From Luteibacter mycovicinus (lineage in GTDB: Bacteria; Pseudomonadota; Gammaproteobacteria; Xanthomonadales; Rhodanobacteraceae): DNA of 64,000 nt. Below, one piece after another: positions 16,638 to 29,398 of this stretch; positions within the stretch are counted from its first letter, which is position 1; the number at the start of each line of letters is the position of its first letter. The notes below the pieces were generated by a model that was given only the letters and a program-made list of their open reading frames with translations, had not been told where the DNA came from and did no database searches. The position numbers were made by a program, and so were the translations under genes. The stretch lies in the NCBI RefSeq assembly GCF_000745235.1, contig NZ_JQNL01000001.1:744001-808000 (forward strand), given 5' to 3'.

Positions 16638-18116
16638 TCAGGCGGTACGGCGTTCGTTCTTGGCCGAGTCCGAGCGCATCGCTTCCTGCTGCTCGAGGAA
16701 GCCCTCGTCCACGCCGGTCACGTACTCGCCCGAGAAGCACGACGTGTCGAACTGCTTGAGGTCTTCGTTGCCGTCGTTGACCGCCCAGACGAGGTCTTCG
16801 AGGTCCTGATAGATCAGCCAGTCGGCACCCAGTGCCTTCTCGACTTCCTCCACCGTACGGCCGGCGGCGACCAGCTCGGAAGCGGCCGGCATGTCGATGC
16901 CATAGATGTTCGGGTAACGCACGGGCGGCGCCGCGGACGCGAAATAGACGTTCTTCGCCCCGGCGTCGCGCGCCATCTGGATGATCTGGCGCGAGGTCGT
17001 ACCGCGGACGATCGAGTCATCCACCAGCAGCACGTTCTTCTTGCGGAATTCGAGCTCGACCGTATTGAGCTTGCGGCGCACGGATTTCACGCGCTCGCCC
17101 TGGCCCGGCATGATGAAGGTGCGGCCGATATAGTGGTTCTTGACCAGGCCTTCGCGCATCGGCACGCCCAGCGCCTGCGCCAGCGAGCTGGCCGCCGTGC
17201 GCGAGGTGTCGGGAATCGGGATGACCGCGTCGATACCGTGATCCGGGCCGCGCTCGCGCAGGATCTTCTCGGCGAGTTTCTCGCCCATGCGCAGGCGCGC
17301 CTTGTAGACCGAGACGTCTTCGATCATCGAGTCCGGACGGGCCAGATAGACGTACTCGAAGATGCACGGGGCATGCACCGCGCCCTCAGCGCAACGCTGG
17401 GCGTGGAGTTCACCGCCCTCGGTGATGATGACGGCTTCGCCCGGCTCGATATCGCGCACGCGCTTGAAACCGAGCACGTCGAGCGCGACCGACTCGGAAG
17501 CGACCGCGTATTCGCGACCTTCCGCCGAGACGCGCTCGCCGAGAACGAGCGGACGGATGCCGTTGGGGTCGCGGAAGGCGATCAGGCCGTAGCCCAGCAC
17601 CAGCGCGATACAGGCATAACCACCGCGCGCACGGGCGTGCACGTTGGTGATCGCCTTGAACACATGCTCCGGCGTGAGCGCGCCGCGGTCGTCGACCTGC
17701 AGCTCGTGGGCGAGGACGTTGAGCAGCACTTCGGAGTCGGAGTCCGTGTCGATGTGACGACGGTCGTCTTCGAACATTTCCTTGCGCAGCGCCTCGGTGT
17801 TGACGAGGTTACCGTTGTGCGCGAAGGCGATGCCGTAAGGCGAATTCACGTAGAAAGGCTGCGCCTCCTCCGTGCCTTCGGAGCCGGCGGTGGGGTAACG
17901 GCAGTGGCCGATCCCGATACGGCCGCGCAGCTTGCTGACGCCGGCGGAGTTGAAGACATCGCGTACCAGGCCATTGCCCTTGTGCAGGCGCAGGCGCGCG
18001 CCGTCCACGGTGGCGATACCGGCGGCATCCTGCCCGCGATGTTGCAGGACGGTCAGGCCGTCATACAGGGCCGATGCCACTTCCGTGGTACCGACGATGC
18101 CGATGATTCCGCACAT
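16638..18116 (-). CDS. purF: Amidophosphoribosyltransferase
   Basis: This 492-residue enzyme catalyses the first step of de novo purine synthesis, PRPP plus glutamine to phosphoribosylamine. It opens MCGIIG, so Cys2 becomes the N-terminal glutaminase nucleophile after Met removal. The PRPP loop [13 protein letters not shown] lies at about residues 360-372. Length fits the E. coli-type enzyme. It starts 11 bp after cvpA, the usual cvpA-purF pairing. Confidence 0.97.
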   Translation of the reverse strand: MCGIIGIVGTTEVASALYDGLTVLQHRGQDAAGIATVDGARLRLHKGNGLVRDVFNSAGVSKLRGRIGIGHCRYPTAGSEGTEEAQPFYVNSPYGIAFAHNGNLVNTEALRKEMFEDDRRHIDTDSDSEVLLNVLAHELQVDDRGALTPEHVFKAITNVHARARGGYACIALVLGYGLIAFRDPNGIRPLVLGERVSAEGREYAVASESVALDVLGFKRVRDIEPGEAVIITEGGELHAQRCAEGAVHAPCIFEYVYLARPDSMIEDVSVYKARLRMGEKLAEKILRERGPDHGIDAVIPIPDTSRTAASSLAQALGVPMREGLVKNHYIGRTFIMPGQGERVKSVRRKLNTVELEFRKKNVLLVDDSIVRGTTSRQIIQMARDAGAKNVYFASAAPPVRYPNIYGIDMPAASELVAAGRTVEEVEKALGADWLIYQDLEDLVWAVNDGNEDLKQFDTSCFSGEYVTGVDEGFLEQQEAMRSDSAKNERRTA

Positions 18117-18127
18117 GGTGTTGCCTT

Positions 18128-18763
18128 CTACTGAGTGGCCGTCGTGGTCGCGGCGGCAGGGTGAGCATTATCGTTCTTCGAGGCCTGCCCTGGCATCGTC
18201 AGGTCGCGAAGTTTCATCAGTTCATCCTTGCTCGGCAAGGAGACGTTGGGCATTTTCATGTCCTGCAGCGCCGCTGGCGGATGCAGGTACTGACGGACAT
18301 TGGCCGGCACCTGCTGACCGAGCCATGCGGCAGGCGCGGCGAACTGCGGCAGCAGGGCCGATTCCCGCCAGATGGGTTCGTTCGGCAGCGGCGTGAAACC
18401 GAGCGCGAACACCACCAGGCTGACAATCAGCACGCCGCGCACGGCGCCGAACACCATGCCGAACAGCCGATCCGGTCCACCCACGCCGGTGCTGGCGACC
18501 AGTCGGGAAATCAGGAAGCGAAAGATCCCGCCCACGAGCAGGACCCCCATGAAACACACGCCGTAACCGATGCCGATCCGCGCCATCGGCAGCGAAATGC
18601 TGCTTTCGAGCCGCTGTGCGATAAGCGGCCCGAACGTCCACGCCGCCCAGAACGCGCAAACCCACACCACGAGCGACAACACCTCGGAAATGAGGCCGCG
18701 CACCAGGCCGATCAAGGCCGAGATGAACAGCACACCGATGATGACGTAGTCCACCCAGCTCAC
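18128..18763 (-). CDS. cvpA: CvpA family membrane protein
   Basis: A 211-residue inner-membrane protein with four predicted helices. The N-terminal helix [20 protein letters not shown] with [10 protein letters not shown] is the CvpA hallmark. CvpA is needed for colicin V export in E. coli and for envelope stress resistance, with unknown mechanism. The C-terminal 60 residues are polar and end TTTATQ. It lies 11 bp upstream of purF and downstream of the SPOR-domain gene. Confidence 0.92.
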   Translation of the reverse strand: MSWVDYVIIGVLFISALIGLVRGLISEVLSLVVWVCAFWAAWTFGPLIAQRLESSISLPMARIGIGYGVCFMGVLLVGGIFRFLISRLVASTGVGGPDRLFGMVFGAVRGVLIVSLVVFALGFTPLPNEPIWRESALLPQFAAPAAWLGQQVPANVRQYLHPPAALQDMKMPNVSLPSKDELMKLRDLTMPGQASKNDNAHPAAATTTATQ

Positions 18764-18802
18764 CGGCCGCCCCCTGCTGTCATTGTCATCCGGGAGTGCC
18801 CG

Positions 18803-19876
18803 TTACGGGGCCGGTACGATGACGCCATCGAGGCCGACCTTGGCCTTGATCTGATCTTTGAGACGCGCCGCATCGTCACGCTGCGTCTGCGGGCCAGCGC
18901 GCACGCGCCAGAGCTTCGCACCCGTGCTGGAGGCGACGCTGTCGATGTAGCCGGCGATGCCCGCACCACGCAGCTTGTCGCGCAGTCGCGTGGCTTCCGC
19001 CTCGCTGCTGACCGCTGCAACCTGAACGGCGAAACCGCCGGCTCGTGGCGACGGGGTCGGCACAGCGGCCGGCACGGCGGCGGGTACGGCGGGCGTGGGA
19101 GCGGCGGCAGCCCGCACCGGGGCGGGTGCGTCAGCCGTCTGCGTCTCCGGCCTGGAGGACAGCGACGCGGGAGCGCCCGGTACGGCGGCCGTGATCTTGA
19201 GACGAGCGGCCTCGGCGGCGGCACGCGTCTCGAACGGGCCGGCGGAGACGCGCGTCAGCGCCTTGCCCGCCTGATTGGACGCGGATGTGCTGACCGGGTA
19301 ACCCAGGGCCTTCACCTTCTGGACCAGGGCGTCGGCCTTGGCATGATCGGCGTAGGCACTGAGGTTGATCGTGTAGCTGCCACGCCCGGCCGTACCGGCG
19401 GGCAGGGCCTCGGCGGCAGGCGGCGCGGTCGCGGCCACCGGCTTCGGTGGCCGGGCGGCCGGCGCGGGAGCGGCCGGGGTGTTCGCGGGCTTGCTCGCTG
19501 GCGCGAAGTCTTCGGGCAGTGCATCGGCAGGCTTGCGCGAGGCGATGTCCACCGAAGCCAGCTTGCTTCCGCCACCCGGAGTGACCGCGGCGGGGCTGGG
19601 CGCGGGCGCGGGAGCAGCGACAGCCGACGGCGTGCCCGAGGCCGGGGCGCCGGCGGCGGGCTGCGAGCCGCTGGCGGACGCCGGCGAGCCATTCGGCGCC
19701 ACATCGAGCGTACGGGTCTGCAGCTCGCGATCCGGGGCCGGCGGAATCTCGAGGCTGACCGTCTGGTCGGCGTCGGACTTCGGCGGCGCGCTGGAGAACA
19801 TCATCGGCACGAACAGGACCAGCAACGCGATCAGTACCGCGGCACCCAGCAGGCGTGTTTTCAAGGAAGGCTCCAT
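18803..19876 (-). CDS. Cell-division-type SPOR-domain protein (DedD-like)
   Basis: A 357-residue single-pass membrane protein: short cytoplasmic Lys-rich start, helix at about 10-28, a long Ala/Pro linker, and two tandem SPOR domains (about 166-240, beginning YTINLSAYADHAKAD, and about 280-357, beginning FAVQVAAVSSEAEAT). SPOR domains bind denuded septal glycan, so a septal role like DedD is likely. The folC-dedD-cvpA-purF order supports this. Two SPOR repeats instead of one is a variation on E. coli DedD. Confidence 0.88.
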   Translation of the reverse strand: MEPSLKTRLLGAAVLIALLVLFVPMMFSSAPPKSDADQTVSLEIPPAPDRELQTRTLDVAPNGSPASASGSQPAAGAPASGTPSAVAAPAPAPSPAAVTPGGGSKLASVDIASRKPADALPEDFAPASKPANTPAAPAPAARPPKPVAATAPPAAEALPAGTAGRGSYTINLSAYADHAKADALVQKVKALGYPVSTSASNQAGKALTRVSAGPFETRAAAEAARLKITAAVPGAPASLSSRPETQTADAPAPVRAAAAPTPAVPAAVPAAVPTPSPRAGGFAVQVAAVSSEAEATRLRDKLRGAGIAGYIDSVASSTGAKLWRVRAGPQTQRDDAARLKDQIKAKVGLDGVIVPAP

Positions 19877-19951
19877 ACGACCGGCGCAAAGCGAATCGCG
19901 GCGATTATAACCGGCAAAGGGGTGCCCCCGACGCCCTTCCCCGCGTGGCGT

Positions 19952-21229
19952 TCACCTCGCGGCGGCCAGGGCGACGCTCGCGACGAAGAACGAGCCGAAT
20001 AACAGCACGATGTCGTCTTCACCCGCATCGGCGCGCGCCGCGGCCCAGGCCGCTTCCACGCTGGCGAAACTGGCATGTACCGCCCCCGGCAAGGTCGCGA
20101 CAAGGCTCGCCGCCAGTGCGTCGGCTGTCAGCCCGCGAGGCGTATCGCGATCCAGTCCGGCGATATACCAGCGGTTGACGCGATCCCCCAGCGCCGCGAT
20201 CACCCCATGGGTGTCCTTGTCCGACAGTGCGCCGTAGACGGCGAGCACCCTCACGGGACCCGGCTGCGCGTCGATCCACTCGGCCAGCGCCCTGGCCGCC
20301 TGCGGATTGTGTCCGACGTCGACCAGCGTCGCGGGTCGGTCGGCGATTTTCTGCAAGCGCCCCGGTACCCGCACACTGGCCAGCGCGTGACGCATCGCTC
20401 CGGGGGGGACATCCCGTGTGGGGCCGAGGGCGTGAATGGCCGCGATAGCGGTGGCCGCGTTATCGATCTGGACGGGCGCATCCAGTGCGGGAGGCGGCAG
20501 ATCGAGGACGGTGCCGTCGGCGTGGGTCCAGGTCCAGCCGTGTGTCCCGGCGCCCGGGTGCCGGCTGACCCGGAAGCTGTCGCCGGCTCGCATCACGCGC
20601 GCGCCGAGGCCTGCCAGGGCGGTGAGCAGGCCCTCGGGAGGTGCGTGCTCGCCCACGATCGCCGGGCGCCCGGCGCGGGCGATCCCCGCCTTTTCGCGGC
20701 CGATACTGTCGCGGTCCCCGCCCAGCCAATCCTGGTGATCGAGATCGATCGTCGTGATCACCGCCACATCGGCGTCGATGATGTTCACGGCATCCAGTCG
20801 CCCGCCGAGCCCGACTTCGAGCACCGCGACATCCAGCGACGCGCGGGACATCAGGTCGATCGCCGCCAGCGTGCCGAACTCGAAGTACGTCTGCGGGATG
20901 GTGCCCCGCGCGCGTTCGATCCGCTCGAAAGAGGCCACGATGGCCTCGTCGTCGGCGTCGATGCCATCGATGCGGATGCGCTCGTTGTAGCGGATGAGAT
21001 GCGGCGACGTGTAGCAACCCACGCGATAGCCGGCGGCCCGGAGCATGCCCTCGATGAGAGCGACCGTCGAGCCTTTGCCGTTGGTGCCGCCCACGGTGAT
21101 CACCTTCGGCGCGGGGCGCGGCGAGCCCATCGCGGTCCAGACGGCGCGGACGCGATCGAGTCCCAGTGCGATGTCACGCGGGTGCGTGCTTTCCTGATAG
21201 GTGAGCCAGTCGGCGAGCGAACGAGTCAT
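19952..21229 (-). CDS. folC: Bifunctional dihydrofolate/tetrahydrofolate (folylpolyglutamate) synthase
   Basis: A 425-residue Mur-ligase-fold enzyme that adds glutamate to dihydropteroate and tetrahydrofolate. The P-loop ITVGGTNGKGST is at about 43-54, followed by TSPHLIRYNERIRI and the central GLGGRLDAVNII. The C-terminal domain carries VDVGHNPQAAR. Length fits FolC. The start ATG (21229-21227) overlaps the stop of the GNAT gene by 4 bp. Confidence 0.95.
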   Translation of the reverse strand: MTRSLADWLTYQESTHPRDIALGLDRVRAVWTAMGSPRPAPKVITVGGTNGKGSTVALIEGMLRAAGYRVGCYTSPHLIRYNERIRIDGIDADDEAIVASFERIERARGTIPQTYFEFGTLAAIDLMSRASLDVAVLEVGLGGRLDAVNIIDADVAVITTIDLDHQDWLGGDRDSIGREKAGIARAGRPAIVGEHAPPEGLLTALAGLGARVMRAGDSFRVSRHPGAGTHGWTWTHADGTVLDLPPPALDAPVQIDNAATAIAAIHALGPTRDVPPGAMRHALASVRVPGRLQKIADRPATLVDVGHNPQAARALAEWIDAQPGPVRVLAVYGALSDKDTHGVIAALGDRVNRWYIAGLDRDTPRGLTADALAASLVATLPGAVHASFASVEAAWAAARADAGEDDIVLLFGSFFVASVALAAAR

Positions 21230-21852
21230 TGGGAAACCTTTGCACGATCGAGTTCGCGCATCCAGAAATCGAGAGTGTGCGGTGTCGCGGCGTCATCGCC
21301 CCGCTCCTTCCACGAGAGCGTGCATGACATACCATCGACCGGCGCGTAGCCACGGCCCCGCCAGAACGCATCGTTGACGCGATGGCCGTCCGGCGCACGC
21401 GGATCGGTCGCCTCGCGCCGGACCGAACAGAAGGCCGTCCAACGAAATTCGCCGACGGTGCGGGCATGCGCCTCACGAGCGTCGAAGAATGCGTGCCCGA
21501 TCCCGCGCCCGCGCCACGGCGACAGCAAAACGGACTCACCGAAATAGAAGACGTCCTCGAGCGGAATGCCACGCGCCAGGAAAGCCGAATGAAACGCTTC
21601 GCCATCATCGGCGAGCGGCACCCCGGTTGACGCACCGATCACCCGCCCCGACGCCTCGCGAGCCACGACGCACACACTGCGCGGCGAAGCGGCGTACGAG
21701 GCAAGGTAGCCACGCTCGTAATCGCGGTCGCCTTCGTACAGATAGGGCCAGTCACGAAATACGGCGATACGGAGACCGGCCAGCTCGTCCACGACCGGCA
21801 GGATGCCCTGCCCCACATGGACGTCGAGACGGATACCGGGAATGTCACGCAT
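21226..21852 (-). CDS. GNAT family N-acetyltransferase
   Basis: A 208-residue acetyltransferase. The acetyl-CoA loop is seen as LSPWRGRGIGHAFFDARE at about 110-127, after the beta-bulge strand EDVFYFGESVLL. The substrate is unknown. It overlaps folC by 4 bp (ATGA) and is the first gene of the leftward folC-purF series, divergent from the sterol desaturase-family gene. Confidence 0.82.
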   Translation of the reverse strand: MRDIPGIRLDVHVGQGILPVVDELAGLRIAVFRDWPYLYEGDRDYERGYLASYAASPRSVCVVAREASGRVIGASTGVPLADDGEAFHSAFLARGIPLEDVFYFGESVLLSPWRGRGIGHAFFDAREAHARTVGEFRWTAFCSVRREATDPRAPDGHRVNDAFWRGRGYAPVDGMSCTLSWKERGDDAATPHTLDFWMRELDRAKVSQ

Positions 21853-21936
21853 GCGGAAAGCCCGACGAAAGAGGCGTGAAGCTTAATGGCCCGATCGGCC
21901 GCGTGCACCTCCGCGGCACCGGCGAAGGTAAGCGGC

Positions 21937-22992
21937 ATGTTCGCGCTTTGGTCCTCACTGGTCGACTGGACGAGTCTCCACGCCATCGTCCCGTTCCTGA
22001 CCTTTCTCCATCTGAACGGCCTGGCCGGCGACCCGCGTGAGATCGCCGAGGCCATCCTCATATCCATCCTGCAGGTGGCGATCATCGGCGTTCTGTTCCG
22101 TCCGCTGGAGTCGGTGATTCCGGCCGAGCGCTGGACGGACCGCAGGCTGACACGGGTCGACCGGCAGTACACGCTGATGATGCTGCTCGGCATCTTCCCG
22201 ATGTTCAGCTATCTGGTGCTGACACCGATCGGCAATGCCTTCGGCGGTCCGGACGACGGCCAGGCAGGCGACGACTCACTGCTGGGCATCACGCACTGGA
22301 TCCCGGCACTCGACGGACATCCGCTGGCGCTGTTCCTGGTCTATTACGTCATCTACGACCTGGTCTATTACTGGATGCATCGCCTGCAGCACGCGCTGCC
22401 CTGGTGGTGGGCGCTGCACAGCATGCATCACAGCACCCGACAGATGAGCTGCTGGACCAACGATCGCGGCAGCCTCGTCGACGGTTTTTTGCAGTCGATG
22501 GTACTGGCCGGTGTCGGCCTGGTGATCGGCGTGGCGCCGACCGATTTCGCCTGGCTGATGCTGCTGGGTGAGCTCGTGCAGAACTTTTCGCATGCGAATG
22601 TGCGCGTGCGCTTCGGGCCGGTACTGGACCGACTGTTCGTGTCACCGGTGTTCCATCGCCTGCATCACATGCTGGTGGATCCGGATCGGCCGACGCTGCA
22701 TAACTGCAATTTCGGGCAGGTGTTTTCAGTGTGGGACGTGCTGTTTGGCACGGCCCTGTACGGCGAGCCGATCCGGCCGACCGGCGTGGGCGATCCGATG
22801 GTGGATGCCGATAACGGGAAGGGCCTCGTAGGGCTGCACTGGAACGCCTTCCGGCGGTTCTGGGGCGCGGTGCGCTGCAAGGCCGGATGGACGCTGGGCG
22901 ATGTGGCGTTCGATGAGCGGTATCGGCCGGTGTCGGTGAAGGACATCGATCTGCATGCCCTGGAAGCAGGGCGCCCGGGCGAGCATCCGTAG
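21937..22992 (+). CDS. Sterol desaturase/fatty acid hydroxylase family membrane protein
   Basis: A 351-residue integral membrane diiron protein. The histidine clusters of the family are present: YYWMHRLQHALPW, ALHSMHHST and VFHRLHHMLVDP, giving HxxxH, HxxHH and HxxHH ligand sets. Five or so membrane helices surround them. Members hydroxylate or desaturate lipids or sterols; the substrate here cannot be told. ATG 21937 has AAGGT upstream; the 17 extra codons from 21886 are not supported. A strong terminator lies just behind. Confidence 0.85.
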   Translation: MFALWSSLVDWTSLHAIVPFLTFLHLNGLAGDPREIAEAILISILQVAIIGVLFRPLESVIPAERWTDRRLTRVDRQYTLMMLLGIFPMFSYLVLTPIGNAFGGPDDGQAGDDSLLGITHWIPALDGHPLALFLVYYVIYDLVYYWMHRLQHALPWWWALHSMHHSTRQMSCWTNDRGSLVDGFLQSMVLAGVGLVIGVAPTDFAWLMLLGELVQNFSHANVRVRFGPVLDRLFVSPVFHRLHHMLVDPDRPTLHNCNFGQVFSVWDVLFGTALYGEPIRPTGVGDPMVDADNGKGLVGLHWNAFRRFWGAVRCKAGWTLGDVAFDERYRPVSVKDIDLHALEAGRPGEHP

Positions 22993-23001
22993 CCGTCCAC
23001 G

Positions 23002-23031
23002 AAAAACGCCAGCCTCACGGCTGGCGTTTTT
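23002..23031. terminator. Bidirectional rho-independent terminator
   Basis: AAAAACGCCAGCC pairs with GGCTGGCGTTTTT around a TCAC loop. The stem carries A/T tracts on both sides, so it can end both the sterol desaturase-family transcript and the leftward purA transcript, which converge here. Confidence 0.92.
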
Positions 23032-23053
23032 CGTATCGCATCACTGCATCGGA

Positions 23054-25279
<2,226 letters not shown>

Positions 25280-25283
<4 letters not shown>

Positions 25284-26422
25284 TGGGCGCTCCCCTGCTG
25301 CGGCTGGTTCGGCGTCGGGTTGGCGTCGGTGGTGGCCGACTGCACGACGGTACCGACACCGGGTACGTTGCGAATCGAGCTGTTCGGCGCTTCCACCGGC
25401 AACTGGATGATGTTCTTGCCGTTGCTGCCGTCGACGATCTTGGGATTGCCGGCCATGACCTCTTCGACCGTTTCCAGCCACAGGCGGCGGCGCGTCACTT
25501 CGGGAGCGGCGCGGTATTCCTTGAGCAACAGATTGAAGCGCTCGGCCTCGCCGTTGGCGCGTGCGATGCGCTCCACGCGATCGCCTTCCGCGACGGCCGA
25601 GATACGACCGGCGTCGCCACGGGCCAGTGGCACGACGCGGCTCTCGTAGGCGCGGGCGTTGTTCTCTTCGCTCTGCTTGTCTTCGCGCGCGGCGTTGACG
25701 TCGTCGAAGGCGTCCTTCACTTCCTTGGGCGGCGAAACGTTCTGGAAGCTGACCCCCGTCACCAGGATGCCGGCGTCGTACTTGTCGAGCGTGGCCTGGA
25801 GGATGTCGCGGGTCTGCTGCTGCAGGGTTTCCTTCGCGGCGGGCGCGACACCGGCGGCCGGCGCCTGATCCGGCGCCGGCGTGTCGACGCCCGGCGTGGT
25901 CAGGATGTTATCCATGATGTTGGCGCCGACCACGGAACGCACGGCCGCCTCGGCCGCGTTGTGGATGGTGTTTTCTTCGCGATCCGCGTTCGAATACAGG
26001 AACTTGCGCGCATCGGAGACCTGATACTGCACGTTGAAGTCGATCGCGATGATGTTCTCGTCCCGCGTCAGCATCGACACGTTGTCCGAGACCGAGCGGA
26101 TCTGGGTCGTCTCGACCTTGGTCACCGTCTCGACCGGGCTGGGCGCCTTCAGATGAAAGCCGGGCGGCAGAATGCGCGAGAACTGGCCGAAGCGCAGCAC
26201 CACGCCGACCTGACGCGCATCGATGACGGTATAGCTGCTGACCAGCAGCCAGGCCACGATGAACACCAGCACGATGGCGGTTATGCCGCCGCTGCCGGCG
26301 CCGAACTTGCCAAAGCGTGCCTTCAGGCTCTTCAGCGCACCGTCGAGATCGGGCTTCCGCCCGCTCGACCGGTTGCGGTTCCAGGGATCCTTCTGGCCGT
26401 TACCGGGTTCGTTCCAAGCCAT
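25280..26422 (-). CDS. hflK: HflK, FtsH protease modulator
   Basis: A 380-residue SPFH protein, partner of HflC. The N-terminal cytoplasmic tail is Gly/Asn/Lys-rich (MAWNEPGNGQKDPW), followed by a helix at about 45-65, the SPFH domain (VIDARQVGVVLRFGQFSRIL) and a long helical region. An Ala/Pro insertion (DTPAPDQAPAAGVAPA) sits in the SPFH domain and is unusual. ATG 26422 is preferred to the longer frame because AAGGAG precedes it and the family starts MAWN. It overlaps hflC by 4 bp. Confidence 0.95.
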
Positions 26423-26583
26423 GGGCGACAGTCTCCTTCGGGGACCGAGGGTGGGCGGCTGGCAAGCCATGAGGTGGCCCGGGCGGCGGGGAAGCGGCGC
26501 CGGGCACGCGAAGGCCCGTCGCCATGCCGATCGGGCACGCAAACGACGTGAATTCTATCAGATAGGGTAAGGCGGGTGCTCGC

Positions 26584-27891
26584 TCAGAACGCGGGATGCG
26601 GCGGATCGATCAGCTCGCGGAGCGGCCCGGCATGCACATCGTCGCCCAGCAACGGCGCCAGAACGGATCGCGGCGCGTCGATATCCAGATGCCAGCCATG
26701 CTCGTCGATGGCCTCGCCGGCAATCGCGCCCGCCGCCTTGAGGCGGGCATGCAGCCGGCCCGCCGTGAGCGGAAGCTCAAGACCCGTGCGGATCCGGTCG
26801 CCGCCGAGCAGTTCGCCCAACGCCTCGCGCAGCCCTTCGATACCCTGTCCCGTGGCGGCGGAGAGCCAGACCTGACGCGGCTTGCCGTCGTCCCCGCGAT
26901 CCACCCGTGGCTCGACGTCGATCAGGTCGACCTTGTTCATCACCGAGAGCTGGGGCACATCCCCCGCCCCGATCTCGTCCAGCACCTCGTCGACGACGCG
27001 ACGGAGCAGCTCGCGCTCTTCGTCCGCGGCGTCGCTGAGGTGAATGAGCAGGTCGGCGTCGCGCGCCTCGGCCAGCGTGGCGCGGAAAGCCGCCACGAGG
27101 TCATGCGGGAGCTCGCGGATGAAACCCACCGTGTCGGCGATCACCGCGGGCCCGCACGCGAGGCCGTCGATCTTGCGCACCGTGGGGTCCAGCGTGGCGA
27201 ACAGCTGATCCGCCGCGTAGACGCCCCCGGTGGTCAGCGTGTTGAACAGCGTGGATTTGCCGGCGTTGGTATAGCCCACCAGGGCGACCCGGGGCACCGT
27301 ATTTCGCAGCCGCGAGCGGCGCTGCTGGTCGCGCTGGGTCCCTACTTTCTCGAGCCGCTTGCTCAGCATCTTCACGCGCTCGGCCAGCAGCCGGCGATCG
27401 GTCTCGAGCTGGGTTTCACCCGGGCCGCGGTTGCCGATGGCACCGCCACGCTGGGCGTCAAGATGGGTCCAGCCCCGGACCAGCCGGGTCGCCAGATGCT
27501 TGAGTTGAGCCAGCTCGACCTCGAGCTTGCCTTCGTGGGAGCGGGCACGCTGGGCGAAGATGTCCAGGATCAGGCCGGCGCGGTCGACCACGCGGGTCTG
27601 CAGCTGCTTTTCGAGGTTGCGCTCCTGCACCGGGGTCAGCTCGTGGTCGACGAGGACCACGTCCGCCTCCAGCGCGCGCACGGCTTCGGCGACCTCTTCG
27701 GCCTTACCGGTACCGATATAGAAACGGGGGTTGGGCTTCTCTACGCGGGCGGAGATGGTCGCAAGGACCTCGGCACCGGCGGAAGCCACCAGCTCGGCGA
27801 ATTCCTCGCCGCGACGAATGGCGTCGCCTTCGCCGCGGGAATGCGGCAGCACCAGCACCGCGCGATCGCCTTTCTTTTGCCTGTCGAACAC
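26584..27891 (-). CDS. hflX: Ribosome-associated GTPase HflX
   Basis: A 435-residue GTPase that splits stalled or hibernating 70S ribosomes. The N-terminal nucleotide-binding domain includes RFYIGTGKAEEV and VDHELTPVQERNLE, then a coiled-coil subdomain (GPGETQLETDRR), then the G domain with GYTNAGKST, DTVGFIRELP and NKVDL. Length fits. A terminator between hfq and hflX (27911-27952) implies partial uncoupling of the two genes. Confidence 0.96.
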   Translation of the reverse strand: MFDRQKKGDRAVLVLPHSRGEGDAIRRGEEFAELVASAGAEVLATISARVEKPNPRFYIGTGKAEEVAEAVRALEADVVLVDHELTPVQERNLEKQLQTRVVDRAGLILDIFAQRARSHEGKLEVELAQLKHLATRLVRGWTHLDAQRGGAIGNRGPGETQLETDRRLLAERVKMLSKRLEKVGTQRDQQRRSRLRNTVPRVALVGYTNAGKSTLFNTLTTGGVYAADQLFATLDPTVRKIDGLACGPAVIADTVGFIRELPHDLVAAFRATLAEARDADLLIHLSDAADEERELLRRVVDEVLDEIGAGDVPQLSVMNKVDLIDVEPRVDRGDDGKPRQVWLSAATGQGIEGLREALGELLGGDRIRTGLELPLTAGRLHARLKAAGAIAGEAIDEHGWHLDIDAPRSVLAPLLGDDVHAGPLRELIDPPHPAF

Positions 27892-27910
27892 TTAGGGGGA
27901 TGACCTCATC

Positions 27911-27952
27911 AAAAAAGGAAGGGGTGCGCGTACCCCAAGGATACGCGCACCC
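27911..27952 (-). terminator. Rho-independent terminator after hfq
   Basis: On the minus strand an 11-bp perfect stem (27942-27952 with 27922-27932) is followed by a short spacer and six T residues (complement of 27911-27916). It lies between hfq and hflX and would lower hflX expression relative to hfq. Confidence 0.85.
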
Positions 27953-27986
27953 GCTCTTTTACATATGGGTCGCCGACGGGGGCCCC

Positions 27987-28247
27987 TCAACCCTCGACGT
28001 CGCCCGCACCGGCTTCCGCGTGGTTCTCGTGGCCACCGACCCGCACGTTGCGGCTGGGCACGACCGTAGAGATGGCGTGCTTGTACACCATCTGGCTCAC
28101 CTGATTGCGCAGCAGCACCACGAACTGATCGAACGACTCGATCGTGCCCTGCAGCTTGATGCCGTTCACCAGATAGATGGCGACCGGCACGCGTTCGCGA
28201 CGAAGCGCATTGAGAAACGGATCCTGCAACGATTGCCCTTTGGACAT
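27987..28247 (-). CDS. hfq: RNA chaperone Hfq
   Basis: An 86-residue Sm-like protein forming a hexamer that pairs small RNAs with messengers. The proximal-face and Sm motifs are intact: [27 protein letters not shown], split by the Sm1 fold, then FDQFVVLL and [10 protein letters not shown]. The C-terminal tail is short (about 16 residues, acidic), unlike the long E. coli tail. It sits downstream of miaA in the conserved order and is closed by a strong terminator. Confidence 0.97.
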   Translation of the reverse strand: MSKGQSLQDPFLNALRRERVPVAIYLVNGIKLQGTIESFDQFVVLLRNQVSQMVYKHAISTVVPSRNVRVGGHENHAEAGAGDVEG

Positions 28248-28337
28248 TTCTTCTTCTCCCCTACGCCTTCGTACGGGACCGGGTAAAAAGAACGCCTGAC
28301 GGCGCCCCGGTCCAAGTGATTTGAATCTTAACTGCTT

Positions 28338-29318
28338 TTAAATACCGGCTGGAAGCGCCGTGCGTGAAGCCCGCGGCATCCCCAGGAACTGCTGAAGTGC
28401 CACGTCGGCCCCCGGCAGCGGATCCCCCCGGTCCGGGTCGAACGTGCGTGCGTCGAGCTCGCCGCGCAACCAGGTGATCTGGCGCTTGGCGAGTTGCCGC
28501 GTTGCATAGATACCACGGTCACGGAAGTTCGTGGCGTCTCCCTGACCATCGAGGTACTCCCAGGCCTGGCGGTAACCCACCGCACGGATGGCCGGAAGCT
28601 CGGCATGCAGGTCGCCGCGGGCGCGGAGCCGCTTCACTTCATCGAGAAAACCACCGGCGATCATGGTGTCGAAGCGGGCGGCTATCCGCTCGTGAAGCAG
28701 CTTGCGGTCATCCGGCAGCAACGCCAGCTTGAGCACCCGCCAGGGAAACGGCTCGCGGCTACCGCCCTGCTGGAGCTCGGTGAGTGTCCGGCCGGTCAGC
28801 TCCATGACCTCGAGGGCGCGCTGGACGCGCTGGGCATCGCCCGGCCGGATACGTGCACCGGCCACCGGGTCGCGTTCGGCCATCCGCTCGTGCATGGTGG
28901 CCCAGCCGACCCGCGCCGCCTCGGCGCCGATCCGCTCCCGCACGGCCGGATCGGCCTCGGGGAGATCCGACAGCCCCTGCTGCAGCGCCCGGAAGTAAAG
29001 GCCCGTGCCGCCGACGAGCAGCGGCACCCTGCCCGCCTTTCGCACCCGGTCCATCGCCGCCAGGGCGTCGGAGCGAAAGTCTGCCGCGGAATACGGCTGA
29101 GCCGGATCGCGAATGTCGACGAGCTCGTGCGGGTAACGCGCCAGCGTCGCCGCGTCGGGTTTCGCCGAACCGATATCCAGCCCGCGGTAGACGAGGGCCG
29201 AATCGACGCTGATCAGGCCCATCGGGTAGCGGTCGGCCAGCGAACAGGCAAGCGCCGTCTTGCCCGAGGCGGTCGGGCCCATCAGAAAAACGGCGAGAGG
29301 ACGGTGATCGAGGGTCAT
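28338..29318 (-). CDS. miaA: tRNA dimethylallyltransferase
   Basis: A 326-residue enzyme that prenylates A37 of tRNAs reading UNN codons. The P-loop is FLMGPTASGKT near residue 16, followed by SVDSALVYRGLDIGSAKP, and later the tRNA-contact IYATRQLAKRQITWLR segment. ATG 29318 (MTLDHRPL) is the family-like start; the 29348 extension is not supported. The hfq gene lies 90 bp downstream. mutL, the usual upstream neighbour, is absent here and replaced by a divergent gene. Confidence 0.95.
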   Translation of the reverse strand: MTLDHRPLAVFLMGPTASGKTALACSLADRYPMGLISVDSALVYRGLDIGSAKPDAATLARYPHELVDIRDPAQPYSAADFRSDALAAMDRVRKAGRVPLLVGGTGLYFRALQQGLSDLPEADPAVRERIGAEAARVGWATMHERMAERDPVAGARIRPGDAQRVQRALEVMELTGRTLTELQQGGSREPFPWRVLKLALLPDDRKLLHERIAARFDTMIAGGFLDEVKRLRARGDLHAELPAIRAVGYRQAWEYLDGQGDATNFRDRGIYATRQLAKRQITWLRGELDARTFDPDRGDPLPGADVALQQFLGMPRASRTALPAGI

Positions 29319-29398
29319 GCCAGGGTACGACGAAGCAAACGATCGCAAGGGTACCGCAGCCGGTAAGATCGGCGGGCACTCAAAGGGAGAACGGGAGC